Shown: positions 45,001-57,605 of the stretch, one piece after another
Layout: each line of letters opens with the position of its first letter
How positions within the stretch are numbered: position 1 is the stretch's first letter
The notes under the pieces: generated by a model
The model's database searches: none
What the model saw: only the letters and a program-made list of their open reading frames with translations
Told to the model about the DNA's origin: nothing
Position numbers and translations under genes: made by a program
NCBI GenBank assembly: GCA_028751875.1
Contig: CM054159.1
Span: forward strand, 5,382,719-5,446,718
Direction of reading: 5' to 3'
Origin: Rapana venosa
Taxonomy: Eukaryota; Mollusca; Gastropoda; Neogastropoda; Muricidae
Length of the DNA stretch: 64,000 nt

Positions 45001-46900
45001 TACAGAAGTGAAATTGGTCCTGTAATTTGAAGGGACAAGCAGTATCACCTTTTTAGGGGACTGGTATGATTTTGCCTTTTAAATATGGCAGGAAAGTTGT
45101 TTTTCTCTATGCACAAGTTATACAAGTATTGTCAGTGTTCCAGCGTATAACTTGACCATTCAATGCATTCAATTATTCTTCCATCTAGATGTCTAAACCA
45201 CGTGTTCTGGATCTTTTTTCAAGATGAAAGGCTGTTGCCAAGACGTCTTGTGATTGTCATTGGCAGTTGTTTTAAATGGAATTTTTATTTCTTTTGATTC
45301 GATAATTTTGTTTCGAAGTTATTGGAAGATCATTTTTCATTTGACTTGTCATTTGATATACTGTTGGCGGCAATGTTTGAGAAGTTGGTTGTTCAATCAT
45401 CAGCTGTATATCTTTAACCTGGTCTGTTGACTGTTTTGTTATTAGGTTTACTTACATAATGTATTGATGGCTTTCCATTACTGTTGAGATTCGGTTGTTG
45501 TTAATTAAACAAACTTTTGAAATGTAATCACGTTTTGATTTGCGGTTTAAGTGAAAGTGACTTTGTTTCTTGTGCTTGAAGCTGTGCTCATTTGAACCAT
45601 GTGTTTTCAAATAGTCTCTTAGGTGTATTTCGGATTCTATGTCTTTTGTTAGTCCAAGGCTGGTTTGATTTTTTCTTGAACTCTTTTTTTTATGAAAGGC
45701 GGCGATGTTTGTTGTATACTGAAGTAAATGTTCCTAATCCCCAAAAATTCATTGCTTCATCCAGGCGTCTCGGATTTGTGTATAGCATGTAATGGCGAGT
45801 TTGTCAAGTCTGAAAGGAAATCTTGCCTCGTGAAAGTTGTTTAAAATTTCCTGTAAAAATAGTTTTATGCCCTACCTGTAGGTATTTTGATACGAGTTTT
45901 AAACCAAGTAAAGCTCACTGGCTTATGATCACTGCATCCACATGAGGGAGCACCTTACTTTCTGTTATGTGGTTGTTTTGTGTAGTGTAGACTATGATCT
46001 ATTAAGGTTTTAGAGTTATTTGTTTATCCGAGTTGTCACTTAGCTATGAGTTGCTTCTAGGCCAAAACATAGTAAAGTGGTCGGCTCATTTTGGTTTAGG
46101 TTTTAATATAAGTATATGTTAAAATCCCCAAGAATAATTGTTTCATTGTTTTAAAAGTATTTACCTCGTCATAAGGGAGTTGAATTTTTTAGCCAAGTTT
46201 CTGGTTTCTGAAGGAGGATTTCTGTATTATAAATTCCTATTAATATTGGTCTATTGTGTTTTTAATTTATTTCATCCACATGGATTCAATGTCTCATAAA
46301 CCTCAAAAGTTATATATTTCTTTTACAACTGAGTGAGGAGGCTAGTATGTAAGTAACCCGGCTATGTACTTGGGTTTGTGTGGATCTTCAGGGAAGGATT
46401 TCGATTACCCTGGAAGTATTCATCAGTGTGCACTGTAAACATTTGGAGAAGTCGGGATTCGGACTAGGCAAAGAAACAATGGAAACTGATTTCCAATGTT
46501 GAAATAGTTATGGTGCATGTATCTTTTTTGTTGGTTGCATGGTTTGATATTCAGGTATAGCCTTACTCGGAGGCCCTGTTTTGTTGGCATTGTCTGAAGT
46601 AGAGGACAGTAATATATGTCAGATTGATTGGTAATTTTATGGTATATATTTTCTTGTTCTGTTGCGTTTATGTAAGATAGTCGCAAAATAGAAGACCGTT
46701 TAGTAGTTTACTAGTCCAATAATGTCAAACAGGAGACAATAATATTGAAAGAAGGAATAGGTAAAATCAACAATAAAAACGAAAACAATACATAAAAGGT
46801 CCAATTTCAAATGCGGCTCGGGATTGCCAAAGATCTGATCTGTTATATTTCAACACAGTATAGTAATCCAGTCCCTTTATATTTTCATACACTAAATGGA
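42085..46900 (-). mobile_element. LINE D, decayed non-LTR retrotransposon
   Basis: The minus strand carries APE endonuclease motifs GDFN (46118-46129, in ILGDFNIYL) and CSDHKPVSF (45918-45936). RT motifs follow: IPVPKKGD with CPSNYR (near 45035-45075), LNEDQ-FRL, FVDLKKAL, a P-Q-G block near 44610 and a broken FADD (44502-44520, one base missing). The 3' end is TTTTGACTTGACTTGAC at about 42105-42085, a short direct-repeat tail. The family differs from LINE A and E. Numerous stops and indels; the 5' boundary is uncertain. Confidence 0.75.
43210..43340. repeat. (GA)n tract within LINE D
   Basis: GAGA-rich simple sequence interrupting the 3' part of LINE D. Confidence 0.85.
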
Positions 46901-47560
46901 GATCAAAGTATTACCAACAACGTACATTAAAGTGTAGATTTTTTTGATAAGAAAATACTACAAAACTTCTTCTTTTTTTCTAAATCAATATAAGCTATCA
47001 GTACACAAATAACGTATTCTATAAGATTCTCATAAAACAAAGGAAGGATACAGTCTGAAGCAGTAGATTACAATAATAAAGTATAGAATTTCTTGAAATC
47101 GAATAGCCAAAAAATTTGTCTCTAAAAACAACTGTGTTCTGATGCTAGAGTCTCTTGGTGTTGAATATTTAGCTGTTAATCACTAACAGAGTCATTGTTT
47201 TCAATCAAGCAGACTGCTTGTATAAACCGCAATATTAGAACTGCTAGTAGCAAAAGTTCAATTGTTACAGTCAAGGCAGGACTGCGTTACTATAATCCAA
47301 GCTATTTTAGCTGTTGTCACAAAAGTCAAAATTGGCTTCAGTCAGGAAGGAACGATTTTAAATCCCACACAGCAGCACGACATTGATCAACATCATTTTA
47401 ATTTACTGGGAAGAAGAAAAGAAAGAAAAAATGAAAGGAAAAAGAGGGGTGAAGAAAAGTATGAGAGAGGGAGAGGGGAAATGTGGGGAAGAATTGAAGC
47501 AATCATTTATAATTATTATTTGTGATCTATGATACTGTCTGTTTGGATGCAGTCAGACAG
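46901..47560. other. no feature recognised
   Basis: AT-rich sequence, possibly still within the 5' part of LINE D. Nothing diagnostic. Confidence 0.35.
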
Positions 47561-47561
47561 G

Positions 47562-47620
47562 GCATAATCACACACACACACACACACACCAAACACTACA
47601 CACACACACACGCACACACC
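47562..47620. repeat. (CA)n tract
   Basis: Short CA microsatellite. Confidence 0.9.
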
Positions 47621-47704
47621 ACACTTGCAGAAACGTTACATTGTTGCACGCACGCTTTTGCGCAGGCGCGCACTCATACAACACTCTTTCATTCACTCAT
47701 TACC

Positions 47705-47965
47705 AACACAAGTCCTTCGGATGTTACCATAAATCGAGCCCTGTTGCCAACACTGGCAGAAACATCTGGTGCATATTGTCAAAGTCGCTCTGTTTGCTCT
47801 TGAAAGAGCAGGTCACCTCGCGCGCCTTCGGGAACAGATCATGACTAAAATCCAACAAAAACCGTTCTCACACATACCGGAACTGGTTGTGAAAAAACAA
47901 ACACCACATGAAGTGCGTATCCCATTTATCCTCGATATGAAAGACAAATAAAATAAATAAAATAA
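47705..47965 (+). mobile_element. diverged SINE type 1
   Basis: AAGTCCTTCGGATGTTACCA, ATAAATCGAGCCC, GGGAACAGATCATGACTAAA, GCGTATCCCATTTATCCTCG and an (AAATA)n tail recall type 1. The central part differs (TTGAAAGAGCAGGTCACC). No tRNA head. Confidence 0.55.
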
Positions 47966-48059
47966 AGATAAATTAAAACACACCCAATTTTCATGCACAT
48001 CAATTTCATCTACACAACATGTACGCACGCACATGCACTCACAGACACATGCTGCCCTA

Positions 48060-50300
48060 CCATTATTTTGTCTAAATAATCTAAGTTGCTCAGAAGCACT
48101 CTGATAGTGGTTGTGTGTTGGAGAGGTTCTAGTGCTGAGGTCTCCCTAACACACTGGCGACTTCTGAACTTGGGTGTTTCTGGGCTGGGAGGGGGGAAAG
48201 TGTGTGTCATGGAATGTGTGTATTGTAGTTGGTCACAAGGGTTGGGGTGGGGATGTCGTCTTTTGTTGCTAGCAGAGGTTGTGTTTGGTCTCACACTCTT
48301 TCGTTTGACCGGGCGTAGTGACTGTGTTTGTAGCGGTCTGTATATTGGTTGGTGTTGGTCTCACGGTGGTGGTCTAGGCTTCATGACTGGCGGCATGGTT
48401 TGACGGTTTCCAGGGAAACTCGACATGTTGTGGGCAAGCGTTTCTGGTACCCTGGGGGCTGGGATGTAGGATTTGGTACAGAGACTTTTCCTAGGGTCGC
48501 TCCAGCCTGGTGATGAAGAGAGGGGGTGTGGTCAATAAAACACAACCCCTCTCTGTCCTGCAGGATTCCCTAAAGAGAAGCCGTAGACTTTGAAGCCATG
48601 TCACATAAGGGATGTCGTCTAAAGGGAGGAGGATGGACGGAGGCTTGTTAGAGTGGCATAGGGGGAAGGACTTGTGTTAAGCAGGTGGTCAGTTTGGTTC
48701 ACTCTTGCTAATGTGATAGGCCCCTGCTTTACAGCTGTAGATGCCCACGTGACAGACTGAATGTGTGGAGATGGGACAGCTTGTTGCCAGCTCGCCACTG
48801 ACACAGGTGTTGTACTGTCAGGCCTGGTAAGACAGGTTGCGCTATGCCGGCCGCCAACTGACTCTTTTTCTCCTCCACACCCTTCATTGCTGAGTCACCT
48901 GATTCAACTGAGGTGTCACACTATCTGGAATGAGTGTTTGTTGGAGGACATTTAGGGACTGAAAGGGGGTGCTATCCTGGTGGATTGTGAATGGTGAGTG
49001 TGTGTGAGTGTGTGTTTTGGTGAGGACCGGAAGGAGTGTGGATGTGTAATGATGCAATGTGTTTGTCGAGGAGAGTCTGTTTGCGTGTGATGTTTGTGTG
49101 AGTGTTGGTCGAATTGTTGTCTCGTTGTTTGGTTGTGTGTGTGTCCGAGTGTGAGGAAGTGTTAGACAAGGTTCTGTCGGTCAATAGAGCGTATCTGTTG
49201 GATTGTGTTGATATTGTATTCCACTTGTGTGTGTTGTTCTGTGAGTGGTTCATGTGTCGGTGGCAGTCTGACTGCTGGAGTTGATGTGTGAGTGTTGGTT
49301 GGTGCTGAGTGTTTGTGATCATGTTGCTTTGGTGTTATTGTTGATGTTGTGTGACTGTCTGTTGAATGACTGTAGTTTGAGCCGATTTCTTTCAATTGAT
49401 GGATGGGTTTTTTGGTGTTTTGGAGTGCGGTTGTTTGTTGTGAGTGTTCTCTTTCCATGAGCTTTATGATGTTTGTTGTTCTTATGGTCAGAGTCAGAGA
49501 TGTGTCGGCTGTTGAGGTTTGTCTGTTGGGATATTTGGTTATTGAGTTTTGGGTGTGTTGATTTCTTTATGCATGTTGGAGATAGTGAGATTGGCTGAAT
49601 GGACGTTGTTTTGTGGAGCATCGTTATCGTTGTACGTTTTGTCAGTTGAAGAAGAGGTGTTGTGGTTCTGTGCATTATGTGGAGCTTTTGGTTGTCTTTG
49701 GTTGTCTAGGAGGTTTGGGAGTGAAGTAGTGGGTAAGTTGGTTGGAAGATGGGAGTGGGAGGAAGGGTGAGATTGATGATCACATTGGGGCACAGAGGGG
49801 GAGGGTGAGTGAGAGGCTGGAGGTAGTACCTGGTCTTGCTGAGAAGAAGGGGGGTGGCGAGGGGAGAGTGGCGGTGTTTTCTTCTATGGTGGAAAGGCAA
49901 TGGTTGAAGGGGGTGCGCTTGGGGAAAATAGCTGTGAGAGGTTGGAGGAGTGTGGTGTGAGGGAGTGAAGACCGGTGTATGGTCACATCGCTGGTAGGGG
50001 AGTAGGAGGTGTTGCATCCGGGGAACAGGGGAGTAGAAGACCTGGGGGGTGCAGGTGTGGTATGGAGTGGGGTGAAGTGGAAAGGAGGGTGCAAGTGAAG
50101 AGAGGGAAGAGATGGGCTATCACTCTGCTGTGTCTGGGCTGGCTGACAAGGGATTGGTCGTCAAGGGTTTGTCACTCTTGGACAGTAGTTGCACGACGGT
50201 CGAGTGTATGGCCAGTTAATGAGCGTAAACAGGTCGATGACGCTGCTGGAATATAAAGAGCGAGTCAGTGGTGATCACTTTGTGTGCCATGCTCGGGTAT
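48060..50300 (-). other. CA-strand-skewed region with overlapping minus frames, unidentified
   Basis: The minus strand is rich in A and C (Thr, Asn, His, Gln and Pro codons) and the plus strand in G and T, without being a simple repeat. Open minus frames of 60-120 codons follow each other in different phases (49706-50017, 49539-49793, 49319-49675, 49162-49458, 48972-49322, 48619-48804, 48010-48294). This could be one decayed coding region, for example an ORF1 of LINE D, but I recognise no domain. Confidence 0.35.
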
Positions 50301-51430
50301 AGAGTTGTTTTGTTTCGAACTCCTTCTCAGACCCACTCCTGGCACACGTTCCTCTGGCACAATGTATTGTGCACAGTGGAGTGGTAACACTGAATTGTCA
50401 GGTGTTTGCTTCACTAGAAGGACCTGATGAATGTTGTCCAAAGTTCAGACTTGGCAAATGTAGAGTTATTGAAACTGTTGGGACATTATCTCTTTGTTGT
50501 GTTTTTTCAAATTATTTTATTGCATGACGGTATATTTCTAAGGCGGTATTGCCCACTAGTACACTTTCATATAATACAAATCGCGCCATTAAGGCAAGTT
50601 TAACCATGTATAGCCTCAAAGTTCATCTGGCAGAGTCTTTTGGTGAACTTGTATTGTCTTCCTTGCACAGGGCGTTGGGAATTCATAGATCGAGTTGTGG
50701 GTCACATCATTGGAGTATCACTTTTTTATTTTTTGTAATAGTTAACTTAGGGGAAGAAGGGAGACTAAGAGGGACATAAAAAATTATTAAAACTAAACAA
50801 CAACAAAAAACAACCCACGAAACAATGTAAAATGAAGAAAACAAAGTCGCAAACAGTATAGGAGGATGATACAAATGTCATCTGCCTGTGTGCCAATTTT
50901 AATGGCCATCTCGTAGCGAGCCTCCACATTCTTACAGTTTTATAAATAAGAAACTGGTTTTGTCGGATCTCTCGGACCCTGCTTGATTGGGCGAGGATAG
51001 ACAAACACAGAAACACAATCTGCACACCAGAGGGGCACCTTCAGCTTGTAAGACAGGAACACAGTTTAGCCATCTGTGTCCGCCCCATCCTGACATAGAC
51101 ACTTCTCTTAGACCGCCGTGGCGGGCCTGGTCTACGGGCAGAAACGTCATTGAAACGGTTACAATCCGTTCTTGGCGTTGGCTGTAGACCTGTTGGCCCT
51201 AAATTCACTTGAAAGTAAAGAAAATAAAGAAAACTTTACGAATATGGTAATATTCATATGTTTTCATCAATGTTGTGTTAGACAATTTGCATTTTCTGTA
51301 CACAAATCCCAGCACACTCAACAGGCACCTTTGTTGTATCAAAAATCCTTTTGAAATCTCAGAAAAATCAGGCTTATTGAGAGAAGCTCCTTGGACAGCT
51401 TGACAAACTTGCCATGGTGATCTTTTGATG
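50301..51430. other. no feature recognised
   Basis: Moderate-GC unique sequence. Short frames on both strands near 50930-51190 show no recognised domain. Confidence 0.4.
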
Positions 51431-51554
51431 TGATGATGTGTGATGTGTGTGTGTTGTGTGTGTCGTGTGGTGTGTTGTTGCGTGACGTGCGTGCCGTGCG
51501 TGCGTGCGTGCGTGCGTGCGTGCTGTGCGTGTGGTTTTTGTGTGGTTTTAAAAT

Positions 51555-51660
51555 TTTATTTTTTATTTATATCAAGGATAATGGAAATAAGCAGCTTCTG
51601 TGCTTTTTTTAAATCCTGTCCCGTGTGTCTGTGCGGTTTGTAAATTCTGTCATTCTTTGG
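51555..51660 (-). mobile_element. SINE type 1, 3' fragment, U3
   Basis: CAAGGATAATGGAAATAAGC, AGCTTCTGTGC and AAATCCTGTCCCGTGTGTCT: the counterpart of 18945-19060. Confidence 0.6.
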
Positions 51661-51849
51661 GTGTACACGTGTGTCGTGCGTGGTGATTGAAGTGGTGCGT
51701 GCGTGTTTTCTCATAGCGAAAAATAATATGTGTCTTCTAAAATTATACTCTTTTATTTAGAGTATAACCAAAGGAGATGTGATTGTCTCGGAAGTAATTT
51801 TGTTGGTACGCGGGTTTTCAGGGGCAAATGTATGAATATTGTCCAGTTG

Positions 51850-52610
51850 AGTGTCTTTTGTAAATATATATGTATTGTATCAATTGAGTGTCTTTCGTAT
51901 ATATCATAAATGATATATAGTACCGTTGCCCGAGGTCTTTTCATTATAATATGAATATAAAGATGTATTGTACAGTGCGGGCGCTTTCATTATATATAAC
52001 ATAATTGTATTTGTACAGGTTGAGGGTCTTTCGATATATGACATAAATGTATTGGACAGTTGAGTGTTTTCGTAATTAATTAAATGTTATAGTCCAGTTG
52101 AGTGTCTTTCATATATAATATAATTGTATTGTTTTAACTGTTGAGTGTTCTTTCGTATAATATATATGTTTTGTACAGTTGGTGTCTTTCGTATATAATA
52201 TAAATGTTATTGTACAGTTGAGGGTCTTTCGTAATAATATAAATGTGTAGTACGAGAGAGTGTCTTTTCATCTTTTTTTTTTGATTTAATTTTTTTCTTA
52301 GGCGATAGACTCTATTTACGTAATTCTTACTTATTCAGCTCTTCTATAGGTTTTTTCTTTCTTTATCATGCGTCTATTCATATATAATATAATTGTATTG
52401 TACAGATCGAGCTTCTATTAAGATATAATTTAAAGGTATTGCTACAGTTGAGGGTCTTGTTATATAATATAATATGTATGTTAAGTTTGAGCGTCTTTCG
52501 TATATTAATATAAATGTATTGTTACAGTTGAGCGTCTTTCGTAATATATATACATGTATTGTACTAGTTGAGCGTGTTCTTTCGTATATAATATAAAGTA
52601 TCCCTGAAAG
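51850..52610. repeat. 39-bp minisatellite, diverged, U3
   Basis: Roughly 17 units, many with GAGTGTC in place of GAGCGTC, and an unrelated T-rich insert near 52260-52380. More decayed or more error-prone than the U1 array. Confidence 0.85.
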
Positions 52611-52626
52611 GCAGATAGTGGCTTAC

Positions 52627-52685
52627 CTGCAGGGTCGGCAGAACCCATCGTCATAGGCAAGATATACCATTGGTGGAACGCTTAC
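52627..52685 (-). other. candidate exon X (U3)
   Basis: A 59-nt minus segment between CTATTTCTGGCTAAAG and the strong donor CTGCAG|GTAAGCC. It would serve the minus-strand U2 gene downstream. Evidence is limited to the splice-like edges and to its counterpart in U1. Confidence 0.3.
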
Positions 52686-53165
52686 CTTTAGCCAGAAATA
52701 GAAAAGAAAAAATAAAGAGGAACATTTTAGAGGTTTAATTATATATATTATAATATATTATTTATCAGCGCGTCAGCGCTGGCTTTATCGCATCAGTCTT
52801 GATTAAAACCATTGACGTGGGGGCAACAGAAGGTGGTAGGCTGATATTGACCGTGGCTTTTCACTCATGGAATTCACTCTAGAGTTAGTCTTTTGTGATC
52901 TGACTATAACCGACTAGGAGGCTTGACTCGCACAGTCTTATGGGCCTGCCGCCTGGGGGCTGGTTGGCCTTTGGAAAGCATCTCCAACGTGACTGTCACT
53001 TATGCCTCATGGCTCCAAGGAGAGAGTTGGGGATGTGCTGTGGCAACGGCATCTCACTCATAATCCATAGCTTTACCCTGTTTCAAAAACAGCAGCTGCC
53101 TGCCTTGCTGTTTTGGACGGTCTTCGTCGGACACGAAGGACAAAAACATACTTAAAACATACAAA
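52686..53165. other. no feature recognised
   Basis: Contains a non-repetitive segment (52770-53150) not seen in U1. No gene supported. Confidence 0.4.
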
Positions 53166-53169
53166 TTTT

Positions 53170-53529
53170 ATTTATATTATATATATGTGTGTATGTGTGT
53201 GTATGTGTGTGTAATTATGTGTGTATATGTGGGTATGTGTGTGTATGTGTGTATGTGTTAGTGTGTATGTGTGTGTGTGTATGTGTGTATATGTGTATTT
53301 GTGTTTATATGTGTGTATATGTGTGTATGTGTGTGTATGTGGTGTATGTGTTTTGTGTGTATGTGTGTGTTGTGTGTATGTGTGTAAATGTGTGTGTATG
53401 TATGTGTGTGTGTATGTGTTTGTGTATGTGTTGTGTGGTGTATTGTGTGTGTGTGTATGTGTTGTGTGTATGTGTGTGTGTGTATAGTGTGTGTGGTATG
53501 TGTGTGTTGTTGTGTGTGTGTGTGTGTTA

Positions 53530-53561
<32 letters not shown>

Positions 53562-54290
53562 GTTGTGTTATGTGTATGTGTATGTGTGTGTGTGTGTGAT
53601 GTCTGTGGTGAGTTGGTGTGTGGTGTGTGTTTGGGGTGTGTGGTGTGTGGTGTGTGTGTGTGTGTGTGTGTGTTTGTGTAGCGTGTGATGTTGTGTGCGG
53701 TGTGTATGCTCGTAAAGACCCCCCCCCCCCCCCCCCCCCCTCTCTTCCTGCCCCCCCCCCCCCCCACCCCCCCCTGTGTGGTCCGTGCGTGCGTGCGTGC
53801 GTGTCGTGGTGCGTGGTGTCAATGTGTGTCTGTGTCCGTGAATCGTGGGTGTTTTGTCTAACGTGTGTGTGTAAGTGTTTGTGTTGCCGCGCTATGCACG
53901 CCTGTCCAATTTGAGTTGTACATGTGATGGTCTGTGTGCGTTGTGTGTGTGTGTGTGTGTGTGTGTGGGTGTGTGTGTTGTGTGTGTGTGTGGGTGTGTG
54001 TGTGCATCTTGTGTGTGTGTGTAGTTGTGGTGTGTGTGTGTATTTTGTGTGTGTGTGTGTGTTGTGTGTGTGTGTGTGTGTTGCGTGCGTGTCTGTGTGT
54101 GTGCGTGCGTGCGTGTCATTGTATGTGTCCGTGTGATAGTGTGTGTTGTCAGTGTGTACCGTTGTAATTGTTTGTGTGACGCATGCACGCTCCATCTTAT
54201 GGTGTGCGTTTGCCTGTGCGTGCGTCTGTGTGCATGTGTGTCGGTGTGTGTGCTCTGTTAGAGTGCGTGTGTGGCGCCAGACGTGTGGTA
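53170..54290. repeat. (TG)n tract with a C-run, U3
   Basis: About 1.1 kb of TG/TGTA/TGCG repeats with long C runs at 53719-53775, much longer than in U1 and U2. Confidence 0.95.
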
Positions 54291-54294
54291 CTGG

Positions 54295-54525
54295 GACTAG
54301 AAAAATATGTGCAAGATGAAAAGTTGAATTGTTCCTGAAAAGTCATAAAAGGAGGAAAATTTGGGGAGGAGAGAGGAGAGAGGAGAAGAAGAAAGAGGTA
54401 GGGAGGAAAACAGCCTGACAAGCAGACATACAGACGAACAGACGGAGACAAAGTAAAAGAGGAACAGACAGTGCGGGTAGAGAAAAGCCAAGACAAAGAG
54501 TTGCATAATAGATAACATAATACGT
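54295..54525. other. conserved spacer between TG and CA tracts, U3
   Basis: ATGTGCAAGATGAAAAGTTG, GGAAAATTTGGGGAGGAGAG and GACAAGCAGACATACAGACG match the U1 and U2 spacers. Confidence 0.8.
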
Positions 54526-54529
54526 GCCA

Positions 54530-54577
54530 CACACACCACACGCACACCACAACACACACACACACACACACCCCACA

Positions 54578-54638
<61 letters not shown>

Positions 54639-54649
54639 ACACACACCAC

Positions 54650-54703
<54 letters not shown>

Positions 54704-54742
54704 ACACCACACACACACCACACCACACCACACCACACTAAA
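54530..54742. repeat. (CA)n tract, U3
   Basis: CA repeats; right arm of the inverted repeat. Confidence 0.95.
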
Positions 54743-54744
54743 TT

Positions 54745-55706
54745 GAAGCTTCTCAACTTGTTTAATGACTTCTTTCTAAAAAGTTTTCATGTTAAGAGTC
54801 AGGTACTTTCAACAGCCTGTTGCAAAAGCCCTTACAAATATCGCCATCACCCAGCTATTCATTTTGCCAAAAATCAAACATTCTGCTTTTTATTTTAAAA
54901 AAATATATATACGGCAGCAAACTTTTGATACAATATTACCTACACTAAAACATTTCAGGCTGGTCAAAACAAAAAAAATACCGTACTACAACTTATATGG
55001 AAGAGACTGGAGCACATGCGTGTGTTAATAAACGGGAAGAAAGTAACCTGAAAGAAGATCCTAAAACTTACCTGCATAAAAACATACATGCATGGCTGAA
55101 AAAACGAAGCCAGCAAGCCCTTTAGATTTAAAATCGGTATACCAACTCTTGTCTAAAACAGTGAACCGTCGCGACCTTCAAGCCACGTTGTCCTGCATCT
55201 TCCCTTTAAAACGAAACAAAACCAAAGCTATCCTGATGGCTCAGCCTCTATTCTAAGCACTACACTATTTCCAAAATCGGCGCAACTGAAGAATGTTCCG
55301 ACAGTTGCCCAATACAGAGAGGTAAAGGAAGGATTTTTTGAAATCTTAGAATCCTCAAACTATGAAGTTTCCCATTTTAGACCAAATTTTAAAAGATCTT
55401 AGAATCCTAAAACTATGAAGTGTCCCATTTTAGACCAATCAGGTGGTTTTTTTAAAGAAAATAGTAATGGAAATGAAATGTAGCGGCTTATCTATAAAAA
55501 AAAAAAATTGTACTGCAAGTAAATACAGTGCAACACTTGAGAGGGAGAATAAGAGACAGAAAGAGACCTTAAAAAGCTAAATTCTATATAAAAAAAATTT
55601 TAAAAGAAAAGGTGGGGATACACGGTAAAGGCGGGCGCGCACAAGCACGCACCTCACCTTCACCTAAGCGGCATCCCGAGAAGCTTTGGAAGGCCCGGAA
55701 CAACGC
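54745..55706. other. unit 3' flank of the gene, U3
   Basis: Single-copy version of the flank, with the minus-strand AATAAA candidate at 54889-54894, about 815 nt after the stop. Confidence 0.6.
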
Positions 55707-56320
55707 CTAGCTGTTGGACATCCGACCCAGACAAACCCAGATCGACAAGAGCAGCAAGCAGATGACCAGGAAGAAGGCGGCAGTGCTGTACAGCATCACC
55801 AGGTCATTGTCGTACGTCCAACACACCAGCAAGCCCAAAGCCGCCATTAACAGCAGCAAGATGGTGACGTACAGCCTGGCGCCGTTCGCCGTGCGCTCCG
55901 TGCCTCTCCTCAGGAACTCCAGGACAGGGACGCTCCCAGTCTCTCGCCCACCGGGAAGAGTCTGGCGAGTCCTGGCAAGGGCTGCGCTAGTCGCTCTCCT
56001 GTTTCAGAATCTCCTCCCGCCTGGCTTGACCGGGAAGCCTCCCTGTCTGCGTGGTAAGGGTGGTGTCCCTTGGCGGGGCTGGCTGCACGGTCACCCTGCT
56101 CCAGGTGGAATGTCGGGGTGCTCCTGCCCGAGTTGCTTATCAAAGACTGCGGGCCCGGAGGTCGGAGCTGCCTCTGTAAGGGTAAGGCAAAGATGGGATC
56201 TAGACAGACACGGGTGGCAGCACAGCGGCAGCAGCAGCAGTGGCTCCTCCAGAGGCAAGGATGTTTTGAGACGCACGTCTTCAGAGGCGTCTAGGGATGT
56301 GCTCCTACTCGCCTCCCTGG
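55707..56320 (-). pseudogene. U3 terminal exon, frameshifted
   Basis: The stop TAG (55707-55709) and the 3' membrane-coding part are conserved. The exon is 614 nt with several 1-2 nt indels (around 55920-56000, 56050, 56145 and 56220-56310). The six bases CTGTAA that carry the acceptor AG in U1 are absent at the exon edge (GCCTCCCTGGAGAGTTAATT). As written it cannot be spliced or translated through. The U3 early exon is intact, so sequence errors remain a possible cause. Confidence 0.6.
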
Positions 56321-56334
56321 AGAGTTAATTTTAT

Positions 56335-56645
56335 TTCGTTGTTTTAGAGTGTGTTAGGTTCTTCCCTGAAGTTTAATTTAGTTTCGTTGTTTTAGAGTGT
56401 GGTTAGGTTCTTCCCCCTGAAGTGTTAATTTTAGTTTCGTTGTTTTAGAGTGTGGTTAGGTTCTTTCCCCTGAAGTGTTAATTTTAGTTTCGTTGTTTTA
56501 GAGTGTGGTTAGGTTCTTCCCCCTGAAGTGTTAATTTTAGTTTCGTTGTTTTAGAGTGTGGTTAGGTTCTTTCCCCTGAAGTGTTAATTTTAGTTTCGTT
56601 GTTTTAGAGTGTGGTTAGGTTCTTCCCCCTGAAGTGTTATTTTTA
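56335..56645. repeat. 53-bp minisatellite, about 6 copies, U3
   Basis: Same unit as at 23240; the copies are clean after the first. Confidence 0.95.
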
Positions 56646-57265
56646 GGATAAGGGTGTTCTGCTGTTATTTCGAAAGCTGAGTCAAAGTCAAGTAACCAGT
56701 TGGGGTATGAATTTAAAGCTCACTCATTATTGAGGTTTACTTGTAATCCAATGCGTCTATAATATATGTAGTACACTTCCGGGAGCTCACTTACTCATAC
56801 CAAGTAAACATTGCTGAATCGATACAGATGTATGTACATTACATCTAACGTTTTAGATTAGAAACGGAAGCAAATTACATGCTACTGTCAAAATTGTTAA
56901 AGAGTACTTCCAGTGCTTTTCGTTATAGTCTAGAACAAAATCCTGAAAAAAGATGCAGCTGCCTGAAATGGCCTCTGCAGACAACTGGAAACTCAAACTG
57001 ACGCGATAGCGCCTGCTAATGCAAACGCAAGAGGATACAAAAGACACTGCAAAACATTTTTTAAAGGGTACAATAAAATGTTCAACACACACGCCTATGA
57101 ATAGGCACGATACTTCATAACGCTAACAGACTAGATAATCTGGGTGATAATGAAAATTTTAAACAGCGAGGTTTTGTTTTTTTTCATTTGAGGGGAAAAC
57201 ATTTTGAGCTGTTCAACAGCTAGGGTTGGGGTGGGGTGTAATTCGAGGAGTAAATATTTTAATCT
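56646..57265. other. unit segment in the gene intron, U3
   Basis: Homologue of 23453-24119; no exon called. Confidence 0.5.
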
Positions 57266-57605
57266 AGCATCAGTCTGTACTCCTACTCCTACTTATTCTA
57301 CTACTACCACCACCACCACCACAACTACCACCACTACCACCACTACCACCACCACCACCACCACTGCTATTTCTCCTACTCCTCGTACTCATGCTATTGC
57401 TGCTTCTACTACATCTCTTACTATACTACTACTACTGCTACTATCTACTACTATACATACTACTACTACTACCACCCTCTACCTCTCTCCTCCCCCTTCC
57501 CATCTCCTCCCCCTTCCTCCTCCTCCCCTCCTCCTACTCCCCCCTCCTACCACTACTACTCATCCTACTACGACTCATCCTCCTACTCCTACTACTACTC
57601 CTGCT
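57266..57605. repeat. CTA/CCA-rich tract, U3
   Basis: CTACTA, CCACCA and CTCC-rich simple sequence, homologous to 24120-24500. Confidence 0.85.

Noticed and set aside
53189..54261. Cys/Val and His/Thr frames in TG/CA tracts (also 2575-3310, 20852-21232, 37392-37902, 58879-59223)
   Set aside because: Microsatellite translation; all frames are open because the repeats lack stops.
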